This document shows positions 10,656 through 23,700 of a stretch of 64,000 nucleotides of DNA, one piece after another. Location of the stretch: the NCBI RefSeq assembly GCF_036711975.1, contig NC_091972.1:28587001-28651000 (forward strand). The letters are read 5' to 3'. The stretch is from Onthophagus taurus. Lineage: Eukaryota > Arthropoda > Insecta > Coleoptera > Scarabaeidae. How positions within the stretch are numbered: the stretch's first letter is position 1; each line of letters starts with the position of its first letter. The notes beneath the pieces are model-generated. The model did no database searches and was not told the DNA's origin. It saw only the letters and a list, made by a program, of their open reading frames with translations. Both the position numbers and the translations under genes were made by a program.

Positions 10656-11778
10656 GGCGTAAGTAGAGTGACACCATTACATATCTAATTCTCTATTCAG
10701 AAGTGTGCAATAAACTTATTATGTAACTTTGATAAGCAGTGATAATCTTAGTTTCTTTCAATTTTTTAAATGCGTTAAGACGGAAAATTTTCAAGCCTAC
10801 TGGTGCCATGAATTTCCTACATAAACACTGATAAACAGTTTCTTTGAATTGTATCCATTCAATTGGGCTTGATTGTTTGAATGTTTAGTAAGAACCAATT
10901 CGATTTTTTATAATAAATTTTATTGATGTTTTTATATACTGTTATATAAGTTATAATTATTAATGCGTCGTACAATTACTAATATCTCCATCCCTTATTA
11001 AACAAAAAATAAGAAGAAAATACCATTCCGGGGATACAAGCATCAATTGTATTACACAATTCGATTTAGTAGCAGGGGTGTCAAAGTAGCGATACGTTTT
11101 CTTTTTTCTCCTGCAAAAATAATTATAGTAATAATGATAATAATATCAGGGATTAATAAGCCGGTATCTAAAATTAGCGGCAACAATTTCGTGTGCGCAT
11201 TAATTTCGCTCATCATTTAAATCTATTTTTTTATTACAGCTTCAGGAAATCCTTTCAAAATATACAATTTTGACATTCTTTTTACTTAAATTTATTGTGT
11301 AGTTAAATAAGATAATTAATAACATTTTGATAATAAAAAATTTTTGATTACTAAACGAGTAATTACGGGTACAATAATAAGTTATCTATCCACTTAGAAA
11401 AAAAAATAGAACCATAATAATAATTACAACACCATGAAATAAAACATTAAACACAAAAATAATGAAAACAATTGCAACGTGGCACTGTTTAGCAATATAT
11501 AAAATAATGTAAAGGGAAACTCATACGAAAAAGAGGAAAATCGTACAATTGCACTGGAGGCACGGATAGTTTAGCACGGTCTCCAAACGGTCGATCGGTG
11601 TGTATAGGAATGAATTTATCACGAGCAGAAACTTCTAAGTTGCGGTTGTCGTTAATAGGTACTAAATAGAAAAATATAAATAATATGCTTCGTAGGTTTT
11701 TTTTTTGTTATTTTAATAATAACACGTTTTTATGTACTTCTAGTTGTTTTTTTCTTTAAGCTCCTTCAGCAAATAACG
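10656..11778. other. AT-rich region 3' of the kinectin/p180 gene
   Basis: No independent gene is recognised. On the minus strand at about 11495-11665 there is an acceptor-like CTATTTAG followed by a frame of some 57 codons (PINDNRNLEVSARDKF and onward). Its phase does not match the upstream exon, so it is most simply 3'-UTR sequence. An alternative terminal exon cannot be excluded. Confidence 0.45.
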
Positions 11779-11793
11779 CTAATTACCATTGTT
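11779..11793 (-). CDS. Kinectin/p180 terminal exon
   Basis: Acceptor TTTCTTTCAG followed by four codons (N-N-G-N) and TAG at 11779-11781, in phase with exon 15. A terminal coding segment this short is the least certain part of the model. Confidence 0.5.
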   Translation of the reverse strand, partial: NNGN

Positions 11794-14700
11794 CTGAAAG
11801 AAAATTTAATTATTGAACTAACCCATAAACACAAAAATTATTAATTATAATTTTTTTATAACATTAATAAATGTTATACAAAACATGCAGTTAGTATGAA
11901 AAACGTAATTGTTGTGAATGATAATTATTCATGCAAAAACAAAGCGAATAAGAGAAAAAAAAGTTAAGATAAAACGATACCAAATAAAAAGAAACCGAAA
12001 ACCAAGAACTATGTGTTTTTGAAACAAAAAGTTATTATATTTATCATGCCAATAATAAGAAGTCGAAAAACAGATGATACCTTTCTCTTTTTCTTTTTGT
12101 TCTTTTTTACTTTTACTTCGCTAATGGATGATGTAGCGCTAGATGCGGATGATAGTGCAGTCTGCGAGAATTGCGTTAACAAAAACAAATTGGAAGTGAT
12201 TAATTAGTTTTTTATTTAAAGCACAGAGAGGGGCTCAAAGCGTGTGAGCGGAAATGATGAAATCAAAGCAACTCAACATTAATTTTTATTCGTGAATATT
12301 TACCTCTACTGTTACAGCTGGGCCATTTGAGGTGCTGCTATGATTATTAATTGCCTGCAACAAAAAATAAACGAATAAAGAAATTGTATATTGTTTATGT
12401 TGACATCTTAACATGTAAATTATTTCGGGTTTTATTCGGATTTGAAACTGTTTGATTGGGGTGAGTTCTAAATGGGAATTGCACGATGGTGGTTGCACTG
12501 AGTGTTTAGATTTTTACTATTTTACCGAAACTGCAAAATACCAAATGTGTCAAATCACCTTTTCATAACGTAGTAATGGAGAGAAAAAAAAGTACCACTA
12601 ACGAATGAGCTTTACAACCCTTTTTCTATGTTAATATTCCATGGTGAGAAAAAGTTCTTATAAAAATTCAAAGGGGTCGTGGATTTCATCCCCTAAAGAA
12701 CGCTATATTTAATAAAACTACTATAAAGAAACACTAGAACTTACAAACTAAAACTATATATGTCCAACAAGTCTTCCAGCTAATACTTAAACAATCTTAT
12801 GCTGTGCGCTAAAACCAGCAATTTTTCTCGCCCATTCTGTTCAAATGCCCATCGCTATCTCCGTCTGCGTTCATTATTTATATAATGACACTATTTGTAA
12901 TGTGCTGGAGTCTCGATATTTTGCAGCTTCGTCGAAGAGCGACGACTATGTACCAAGTTTCAGAGTAATACAATGTAATACCTTCTATTATAGATTGGTA
13001 TATTATTGCCGTTTAGCTGTACTACTTTGCGTCCTACTTAGATATATTCTATCACCTATATCTTTCTCAAAATTTGTCTTGCTAATTAAAAACCCCAGAT
13101 ATGTAAAAACTTTGCGTCTCCTTAATTGACCGCCGTCAACATCTAAATCTTTCGTGTCTGTTTCAACCACTAAGTATTCTATCTTCGCCATGTTTATTTC
13201 AAGACCCCAGGATTCGCATTTTTCATTAAGTTTCATTGTCATGTACGCTGCATCCTCTTTATTCTCAGTCACAACGACTTGATCGTCTGTGAACAATAAA
13301 GTGTAAAAAAGGAGTCATTTTTAATTGGACTTTGGCATCGACGGCGTATTCACAGATGTATGCTCTTGAAAAAGAGAGTCCGGGATCCGAAGCGGACTAA
13401 CTTGAGTATTTTTGCAAGCTGTCTAAGCGAGCAAGTGTACGATTTTCCGGATGCCCTTCCTGGGAATACCGATGAATTAGGGGACACTCGAATCTCGTAG
13501 GTGGCACACAGATTCAGGCTTTCCACGGTGCATGGCCGAAGAGAACAGTGGAGGAGAAAAGAAGGGCAACACTATGGTGGACTCCCGATCTCCATTCACT
13601 GAAGGTCAAATGCAGGAAGGCTTTTAACCTTCCGGCAGGCGCGCTTTGTACAAAGTACACACAATTGTGTTTTAGGGGTAGAATGATGTAATTTCCGGAT
13701 AAAAAAACTTTTCTTTAGCAGGTATTCCTTTAAAGTTAAAATGCCTTTTAAGGGATATGATTGAAAATTTGTTGAGAGGCTTAAAAATTAAGAAAAAAAA
13801 ATAAATTAGTGAGATTAAGAGAGTTTGTGTACAAAATACACGTACGCGCCTGTTCGTGTTATTCTTAATTCATTAAGGTAGGTTAATGTTTTTAGTTCTT
13901 TATTTTTAAAACACGAAACTAACGCTGAAAACTTATGATTTATTCAGTTAATTTTTACTCGAATTATCTCTTTATTTTTATTCAGAATGTTAGGGAATGA
14001 TAATTTGAGAGATGGATTGTTAGATTTTTTGGAAGAGGAACCTAAGGAAAGTATTGACGACAGCGATATATCCGATGAAGAAAAAATAATTGCTCAAAGT
14101 GAATATGATAGTCATTCAGAGAAAGTGAAATTCCTGCGGATTTTTTGCCAAATAAATATCGTCAGCCTCAATCGTCTTTATTTGGCTTTCAAAAAGATAC
14201 TATTATGTCCCAAGAAAAAACAAAGCCGTTACATTATTATCAACGATGCACGACTTGTAAAAAAAAACACTCAAAAACAATGATAACTTGCTAGACTTGC
14301 GAAATGCACATAAAATATAACAATAAAGTGTCGTGTATTCTCTGTATTGTTTCTTTTTCTGAAATAACATGTAAATTTCCCCCAAAAGAAGAAATTTTCC
14401 TATGTGTACATTGTACACTACGCCCCTGCTCGTGTAATAAAAATAGGCGCGCCTGCCGGAAGGTTAATAAAGCTAAACAGACTAGACTGAATTCTGACTG
14501 GACTGTGTTTAAAACACACCAATCAGAATTCAAACGTCAAAAGAAGCGACAAGCCTGGAGAGGTTTTTGCGAGGAGGTGGAGAGTGCCAAAAACACGCCT
14601 GTGACATTCTAAAAAAGAACGACGGCAGTTTTCCAAGGATGCAGAAGAATCATTGCACTTACTAATGGACGTTCATTAGTATATGAGCCTAGAGGATATG

Positions 14701-17700
14701 AAAACACACTTGATGGAGGTTACTATGTCCCCGTCAGCTGGAAGAGAGTTACAATAACCTATATACCGAAGAATGGAAAAAAGGACCCAAAGGATCCTAA
14801 AGCCTTTTGACCAATTAATCTCTCATCTTTTCTTTTAAAGACACTTGAAAGTTTGTGATCATTACATTACAGAAAATGTACTTACACCGTTTCCTTTGCA
14901 TTTGCATCAGCATGCTGTACATAAATCTGTGGATACAGCCCTGCACATGGGCGCATTGAGCAATAACTCGATTCGAAGAAGTCTATATTGGGAGCTTTCC
15001 TTGACATAGAGGGAGCGTTTGATAAAACCACCTTTAAAAGTATAAATCTGGCACTGGAATCTCGAAGAGTATCATTGGTCATGGCGGGCTGCATAAAGAC
15101 AATGCTAGCAAGCGAGTTATTCAGGCTAAGGCGAAAAGTCACAAAGTACAGAGAGCTATGGTTAGAGGCTGCTCACAAGGTGGAGTACTCTCACCACTTC
15201 TCTGGTGCTTAACGGTTGATGATCTCATTCGTGAGTTAAATAATAAACATCTCTTCACAGTCGGCTACGCGGATGACGTGGCTATTCTGTTAAGACGTAA
15301 ACCTAATAATTTTCTTTGTTATAAAATGCAGCAGACGTTTAAACTTGTTGAACGATGGTGTGAAGAGCACACTCTCTCTGTAAATCCTAAAAAGACTGAG
15401 ATTGTTCTCTTCACTAAACAAAGGAAACTGGGACACTTAACACCACCTCATTTCTGCAACAGTCCGTTAACCTTTGCTCAAGAGGTGAAATATCTTGGAG
15501 TTATCTTAAACAAAGGACTGACTTGGAAATCACACATTAGTTGCAAAACCAAAAAAGCAACGATTGTACCCACCTAGTGTCGAAGGGCAATTGGAAATAC
15601 TTGGTGATTAAATCCGAGGGTTACAATGTGGATCTATACGTCTGTGATAAGACCCATGATAGCTCACGGACCCATAGTTTGGTGCTCAGCACTGCAACAT
15701 GCCTATAAGACTAAATTTCTGCATCAATTGCAACGAGTGGCCTGTCTGTTAATCACGGGCGCCATGAGATCGACACCCACGATCGCGCTGAAGACTATGC
15801 AGAACATGCTGCCCCTAGAAATTTTTATCAGGGGGTGCCCGTGATGGCGTTGCTTCGATTGCGGTCAGTGGATAATAAGCAGACTGTAAAAATGGGAAAA
15901 TTCTGGATCCAACTCTGGAGTGAGGCTGACCATCCACACTGATGGATCAAAGAAGGCTGAAGGCTCCGGAGCGGGAATTTTCTCGCACGATCTCCAGCTG
16001 CACCTTTCCACTCCGCTAGGGTCGTACTGCACGATTTCTCAGGCGGAAATAACTGCTATAGATATAGCACCCAATGTGAGTATCGATTCCAAAAAAGTTG
16101 GCAGAAACGTTGTAATCTACACAGATAGCAGACAGGCTATGCTGGCGGTTAGTGGGTATCGAACTACATCATCATTAGTAAAGTCCCGTCGGCAATCACT
16201 TGAGGACCCTAACGTTTATAAGAACGTCACGATAAAGTGCCGGAATAACCGACACGATCATGCGGACGTCACCGAAGAAGTCACCGGTCTCCCCTCAACC
16301 GTTTGTACCTCTAACTTTTAAAACAGCATCAAAGTTGATCAACTCCATCTCCCATCGAGCTTTTTGGGATAGATGGGATGAGACTGCAGTAGGTGTCTTT
16401 GCAAAGAAAACTCTGCTGTACCTTGACCGGAAGAGATCTACTCAGTTCCTGGGAAACTCAAAAAGTGATTTGAGGCTCCTCACCCAATCACCTCACTCTG
16501 TGGGTAATCGTGTGTGGACGTGTGGTCGTATACGAAAAGACGGATAACAAGAAAAAGGTTACTACAATAAAATTAAACGTGAAGACCTATGGGACGAAAT
16601 ATGAATGAATTCATTTGGTTGATATAAACTAAAGTGCTCGCGGTCTCGCATATGCCGCGTAGCAATGCCGCGCACACGCTCTTTGATACGTCCAAACTAG
16701 CGCGCGGCAGAATTGTGTCCGATGAACGCCGCGCATTTTTGTCGCGCAATGTCTGGACACACCTTTACATGAAGCTGGCAAATACATCGCTCTGTAGAGA
16801 GTGTGCAATAGAAGACGAGACGGTAAGTCATATTGTTTGTGACTGTTCCAAACTCGCGTACTTAAAGGAAACCTTTTGGTGTACCATGGCCCCAAATTTC
16901 GAATATAAAGAACATACCCTTCTGTTCTATATTAACGTTCATTAAAACCTTGGGCTGGTTTTCTGACCCCTGAATGAACTGTAAAATGTGGGGACGTACA
17001 AAAGGCCCGCTGGGGCCTAAGTGCTGTGAAGGAATTCACCTCCCACGTGAAGCCGCATACCTACAAAGAAGTCATCTATCCGTACTCCTATATTCGAGCG
17101 TTTCCTTGTCGACTGTTTGATTGTATAGGATACATATTAAAGAGGGTAGGCGACAGCATCCTTATAATATTTAGTGTTTGGCCAACTTTCTGACATGGTT
17201 TGATTTGTTTTTGTTGCCGATGTTGCGGCACTATACAATTCTTTTATTGTCCTCACATAGTTCAGTTTTATACTTGCGTTGTCTAACACTTCAAACAATT
17301 TGTTTCGTGGTACACTGCCAAATGCCGCTTCCCTTTATAATTTTCACAATTTCTCCTGTCATCGTTTTTATGAATCGGGGTTATGTGTATGTTTCCAATC
17401 GATCGGTATTCCTAGAATGAGTGCGTTTAGAGCCTGGAGTGTGTAAATTACCTTTTTGTATATCCAGGATACCTCGCTGTCATGTTTGTATAACAGACAA
17501 ACAAATATAATACCACGATTGCTACCCATGTATGTAAACGATTTGGTCTACAAACAGTTAGACATATAGGCGATACCACGATTGCTACCCATGTATGTAA
17601 ACGATTTGGTCTACAAACAGTTTGAATATCAAACAGTTGCAAGAGTAACACACAAATTATTCCAACGCATTTTTAGATTCACCATTTTTTTGAAGGAATT

Positions 17701-20700
17701 CATTTAATTTAAAAATAATTCCAAAGAAATTATTTGTTTATATATATATATATATATATCTTCATACATCTTCTTCTGGCGTAACTCCAAAAATGAATTG
17801 AATTAGATACAGTTTAGGTATAATTTACATACGTTTTTATTAGTTATTCTTTTTTCGTGAATTTTAACGTTTTATGAGCAAAAGTAAATGAAAGATTTAA
17901 AAAGTTTATATATTAGCCAAAAGGCTAAATTATATTAGACCGGTTTAGACTCATCAGTAGTTTCATGATATTTATACGTATAAAAAAATTTAAATTTGAA
18001 CTTTTAATTTCAATTTAATTTTAAGATTAGTTAAAAAAATATTAACTTACTTTTACTGCTAAATTACTGAGGGAATCCAGTTGGATTTGAAGTTCACTAT
18101 TTCTTTTTTGGGATTCTTCGAGTTGTTGAGTTAGGTTGCTTATATCCTAGAAAACAAAGTTTGAAGATTTAGTTGTTAATTTAAAATTTCTCTAATATAC
18201 AGTGCATCTGTAAACGGTTTATGGGAAAATCCCTGAATTTTTGCAATTTGTCGGTGTAGATTTGATTTTTTTCCCGCTATTTTTAGAGGAGTGATGACGT
18301 CATCGATATTTTTTCAAATAGCAATCCCCCCTCATTTTCATAACGGAACATGAAAGAGATTTTTTTCTGAATCTAACTATTTCATATTTGATTGACATGA
18401 TAAAAACAGCAGTAGCTATGAGCAACTATGACAACCAATTATTTTAAACAAATTCCTAAGTGTCAACAAGTGATTTAGTAATTCCTAAGTGTTGAAGTGT
18501 GGTGCTGTGCCATCTTGTTGGAATTGAGTTGGGTCAACATTATCAGGATGAGGCCGTTATGGACGGAATGACATCGTTTTGAAAATATCTAAACATCTCT
18601 GTCCAGTTAACTTTATACAAAAAAGTTGGGATAGTATCCCGTACTATTTCACTCCACATATCGATTTTTTGTGGATAATACATTACATAAATTGGACCGC
18701 GTTATACATCACTTGACTAAGCGACATTTTATCGTTTTTAGAGATTTTCATGCTGTCTGGTAGGTAAAGGTGTAACTTATCTTAGAAAAAATGCAGAATA
18801 CCGAAAGGCATAAAATACTGTTTGTTTTAAAGGATAAAGCTAAACGCCAATCACGTTATACGATTTCAAATCTGATTTGCATTATACGTTTAAACCGACT
18901 TAGATACAACACTTACAATTAGATACACCAAGAAATTCTACAATAGAAAAAATAAGTGAACCTACAATTTCGGGCCAGTGTCGTTTTCTAGATGTTAGTA
19001 TAAAATTAAAAGTTTATGTCTTTTATTTTATATAGAGATTAAGTCTAACTAGTTTCGGCCCTTGGCCATCTTCAGAGACTCCACAAATAGATCAACATCT
19101 AAAAAATATAGAAAAAAGTAAAAACTTTTATAAGAAATACTAAAATATTTAATTTAATTAGTAAACATGTTTCGAAACTAATGTTTCATCTTCAGTACTT
19201 AAATCAAATTTGTTTCAAATTTAAAAATTTCTTGATGGGTTATTTTCCAAGAAATTTTTAAAGAATTTTATTTAATTTTTTGATTTTTGTAAATTTTTAA
19301 AATATTTTATGTTTAAGAAGAATTACTTATACCTAATCCCAACATACCCTACAACATTTTTTTACATCAATTTGTAAATTTAATTTAAGTACTGAAGATG
19401 AAACATTATATTTTTTTAATTATTTGAGAAATATGGAGAATTTCATCCCTTTTAGATTAACATCTCTCATCTTATCCATTTTACAAACGACAGCGGTAGG
19501 TAGCGCTAGTTAGCATAAGATATCACTATGTTGCATATTTTTATTGCACTAAAACTAGAACTAACACAAGATCAAAAACTAGAATCATTCGGGTTTAGCC
19601 GTCTTGAGAAACGTGGGACTAAATCCGAATGTTTCTAGTTCTCAGTCTGGTGTTAGTTCTAGTGGCAGTAGTAGGTAGCGCTAGTTAGCATAAGATATTA
19701 CTATGTTGCATATTTTTATTGCACTAAAACTAGAACTAACACAAGATCAAGAACTAGAATCACTCGGGTTTAGCCGTCTTGAGAGACGAGGGACTAAATC
19801 CGAATGTTTCTAGTTCTCGGTCTGGTGTTAGTTCTAGTGGCAGTAGTAGGTAGCGCTAGTTAGCATAAGATATTACTATGTTGCATATTTTTATTGCACT
19901 AAAACTAGAACGAGAACTAGAAACATTCAGGTTTAGTCGTGAAAAATCTTTCAGTTGTCAATGTCAACTATAATTTTATTATTATATTCGTAATCTTCAT
20001 AAGATAACCTTTAAAGTGAGTCCACTTGACGCATTTATCTCAAAAAAACTAAAAGTTCGAACTTTCAACTGACATATTTGTCAACTTCATAAAAAAATCC
20101 TTTAGAATGAGTCCAAACTCGACATATTTTACTTTAATATTAATGGAAATACAATCACTTCCGGTTTGAAACGTCAACGTCAATTTGACATCTTCATTAA
20201 AAAAACCTTTAAAATGAGTCCAAAGATGACGCACTTATCTCAAAAACAAAAAAGTTAGAATAAAAAACATTAAACACTAAGTTAGCAATAATGAAGATAG
20301 CAATTTAATTTTTAAATATTAATACCAACCTTAATTTAATTATTTTTTTTTATTATATTTTTATTTTTTTTGTGACAAATATTAAGACATTTTATAAAAA
20401 TTAAGAATATGTCAAAATGATATTGACATTTCCAACCGGAAGTTCTTATATCTCGAGTAATATTGGAGTTAAACGTATTATTACAAATATGTCATAATTG
20501 ACGTTGACATTCTTAACCGGAAGTTGACCATAACTTTATTAATATTGAAGATAAATATGTCGTGTTTGTACTCATGTTAAAGGATTTTTAATGAAGATTA
20601 CAAATATGTCAAAATTGAGGTTGACATTTTAAACTTGAAGTTAGTTATCATGTAATAGAAGTTTTATAACTGAAGTTAATCTAGTGTTAGTCAGTCACGT

Positions 20701-23700
20701 TTCTGCACTTTCTTTTTATTTTTTGGGCCATTTCACATTGATTAAGAAAAATCGTCGATTTTTAAGCCATATGATGATTCTTGAATTTTTCCCAAGTCTC
20801 TTAATAGTTCTTTTGTTAAAAAAGAGCGTTCTTAAATTCGTCCTTCGTCCTTAATTTCATTTTACAACCTTTTAAACTTTAATTTTGTAAATTAGTAACT
20901 AATAATCTGATTTCGACTTTGATAGGTGATCTTTTTTAACAAAACAAAAAGAAATATTAAGAAACTTGTTTGTAAAATGGATAAGATGAGAGATGTTAAT
21001 CTATTTGTATACCAACTGCTGGCTCTGGTCCCACAAACGCTTTAGTACTAGTTCATCTGCGGATATTGGGTGTGCGACTTTCTTGGCTAATTTGGATTTT
21101 GGGTAGCCCAATACCGACAATTTTGTCTATTTACTTGTTCACTCAATGTAAATGTTCCGTCGTCGGAAAAAATTATGTTTTTGACGAATTTTTCGTTGTC
21201 GTTGTAAAAACGACGACATCGTTCACGAATGAGGTTTACTTCATAGAGGTGATATTTTGCGTTTTTTACAATTTTGTATGTATGTGTATGTATGTAGAGA
21301 GAGGGGTGCGTAATTTTTACGCGCACTTAGGCCCCAGTGGGCCCCTTGTGCATACTCCCTTGGAGGCTCGAGATGGTAGAGAAGATCTCGTTAGGTGACG
21401 ATACCGCTTACTCGTTTCCAATGACGAGTTACCGCCGCCCCGACCCCGAGGGGTCAGAGGGCGCTCACGCGCATTCGTCCCTATAAGTCGAGCCTCACAC
21501 ACATGCGTGCTAACGACAACCAGAGATGTTAGACTGGTTGCCGGGACCGACGGCTTAACGTCCCCTCCGAAGGACGGGGGGCGACTCGACGTGAATTCAC
21601 CGGGGTTCGAACCCGGGACGTCTGCGTGTTAACCCGAGAGCTAACACGCTGAGCCATCACGCCCCCTTACAATTTTGTAAACTGTTGATTTACTAATGAC
21701 AAGATTCGATCCAATAAAGAGTATTAGGACAGTAATATGAGGGTTTTCTTGCCCAGAAAAAACACGTTTTATTAAATCTTCCCTGAAACATTTGGTCAGC
21801 CAGACTTCAAAAAATCTCGCAGATGTCCATGCTTTTTAAATTTAGTCACAACTAGGCACCATACTTTGACTAATGAGTTGCCGACAGGATATGTTGCATT
21901 AAAGAGGTCAACTACTTACTAAATTAGTTTTTAACAGTTAGGAAATTGTTTAAAATAATTGGTTAGCATAGTTAGTCATGGCTACTGCTATTTTTATCAT
22001 GTCAAGCAAAAATGGGGGAATGTTATTTCAACAGAATATCGATGACGTCATACCTCGTTTAAAAATTTAAATCTTTAGACCCGTATCAGAGATTTTTCCA
22101 TAACTCGTTTATAATGATTTTATCGCCTATATACGCTACTTTACGGGCACACTGTATAATATTGATATGTGTTACATCAAATAAAAACCAGATTTACCTC
22201 TGTAAGTCTGTCTATATGACCTTTATTTAAGGTATCATTTTCATTTAAAACTTTTTGATTTTCTTCTTCTTCTATTGCTAAACGTTGTTGCATTTCATCC
22301 AACTGATCTTGCAACTAAAAAAGATTTTTTGTAAATTCATACACAAAACTATTTTTTTCTTAAATTTAGGAAGTGTTGATTTTGGCACATTACAAAAAGC
22401 TGGGTCGATAAATTAAGCTGAATATTTTTATATAAAAATTATTATATTGATCAAACACCACATTAAAAGACGCATATTTTGTACATAGGAATTATTACGT
22501 TATGATTAAATCCGACACATCCCGAGAAATAATACAATTAACTACTGTACCTCATCAACTATTGTAGGCAGAGACTTTTCAATACATTTATATGCAAATT
22601 CAACACCTTGTATGTAATTTGGGGAGCAGACAGGAGGAGCCGCCTATCGTTATCAAACTTTTTCTTTTTGCTTTATTAAAATCATTTTAGTAAAAACGTA
22701 CCTGTTTTAATTGAGTTTTAAGCAACGCCAACTCCTTGTCTTTATTTTCTAGTTTTTTTGTCCATTGAATTTCAGCTTGTTCTACATGGTTCTGAAGTTT
22801 ATTTAAAACCCCTTCCTAAAAATAACCAAAATAAAGAAGAGGTTAAATAAGCGGAAAATTTAAAAACAAATTAGAAATAATTACAGTATCGGCTATTATA
22901 ACTTTGAACCGTTTATTTTCAGTTTGTAACTTGATCAATTCGCTGTTGTCAACGGGTTCTGGAGTTTTTGGCTTTTCAAGCTCATTCACATATCGAGAAA
23001 TTGCACCTTCGATTTGCTCGCACCATTCTTCGTGCGTTACATTTTCGTTAACTTTAATATTTGGGAAGAGTCTTTGGATGAATTTTTTGTTCATACTTTC
23101 CTGTTCAAGTTTTATTTTTGTAACTGTTTCCTAAAATAAAGTATTAAGACATTTTATTTTAATTGTTTTCATATATTATTATTAATTTTGGAAAGTGATG
23201 TCAACTTTTCATTAACACAATATATTTACAAGTTATTAAATTAATAATTAATAAATGATTTTGTTCATTGTAAGCTTAAATTGTTTAAAGGCTAGATTTG
23301 AAATTTTATAATAAAACGTTATATAACTCTTCAATTAAATATTCAAAATATATTTATAATTTAATTCTCTTTTTCTAATTTTTATCAAGAAGCACTTACT
23401 TCAACATTAATCACGCATTTGTTACGATTTTCCGCTATGTTCAAGGCTTCCATCACTTTCCAGTTCTTTTTGCGTAAATCCTAAATAACAAACGCAAACA
23501 ATCTAAGTCTACCACTAATAATTAAATAACTCAAACTACAACTACCAATAACCAAATGAATTAAATAAATAAAATCATATAATTGAAAGAAAAAGTGCCA
23601 AACTTACATTGTTCTTATCTTTTTGTTCCGCCAATTCCGTTTCGAGTCTCTTAATTGATGCGTCTAAATTAGCATTATACCTTTTTTCGTTTTCTTGCAT

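Larger units (their letters stand above)
18200..22154 (-). mobile_element. Long-TIR mariner-type element hosting a SINE and a foldback element
   Basis: TA flanks both ends (18198-18199 and 22155-22156). The left end begins CAGTGCATCTGTAAACGG and the right ends GCACACTG. Inverted similarity extends over at least 300 bp, e.g. the TGATGACGTCATCGATATT block near 18291 and its counterpart near 22041. Transposase remnants on the minus strand are FSDDGTFTLSEQVNRQN (21140-21185) and QQDGTAPHFNT (about 18500), both catalytic-Asp blocks. They lie far apart because later insertions occupy the middle. Confidence 0.8.

Noticed and set aside
11495..11665. 57-codon minus-strand frame after an acceptor-like site
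   Set aside because: Phase does not fit the upstream exon; treated as probable 3'-UTR.
16629..16895. Minus-strand frame of 88 codons
   Set aside because: Antisense of the cysteine-rich 3' part of the I-like LINE.
17935..17975. CTGATGAG core on the minus strand near a Penelope-like sequence
   Set aside because: The GAAA box that must follow stem II is absent and stem II is not convincing, so it is not listed as a hammerhead.
21317..21502. Arg/Gly-rich frame of 61 codons
   Set aside because: Lies in the GC-rich body of the SINE; not a gene.
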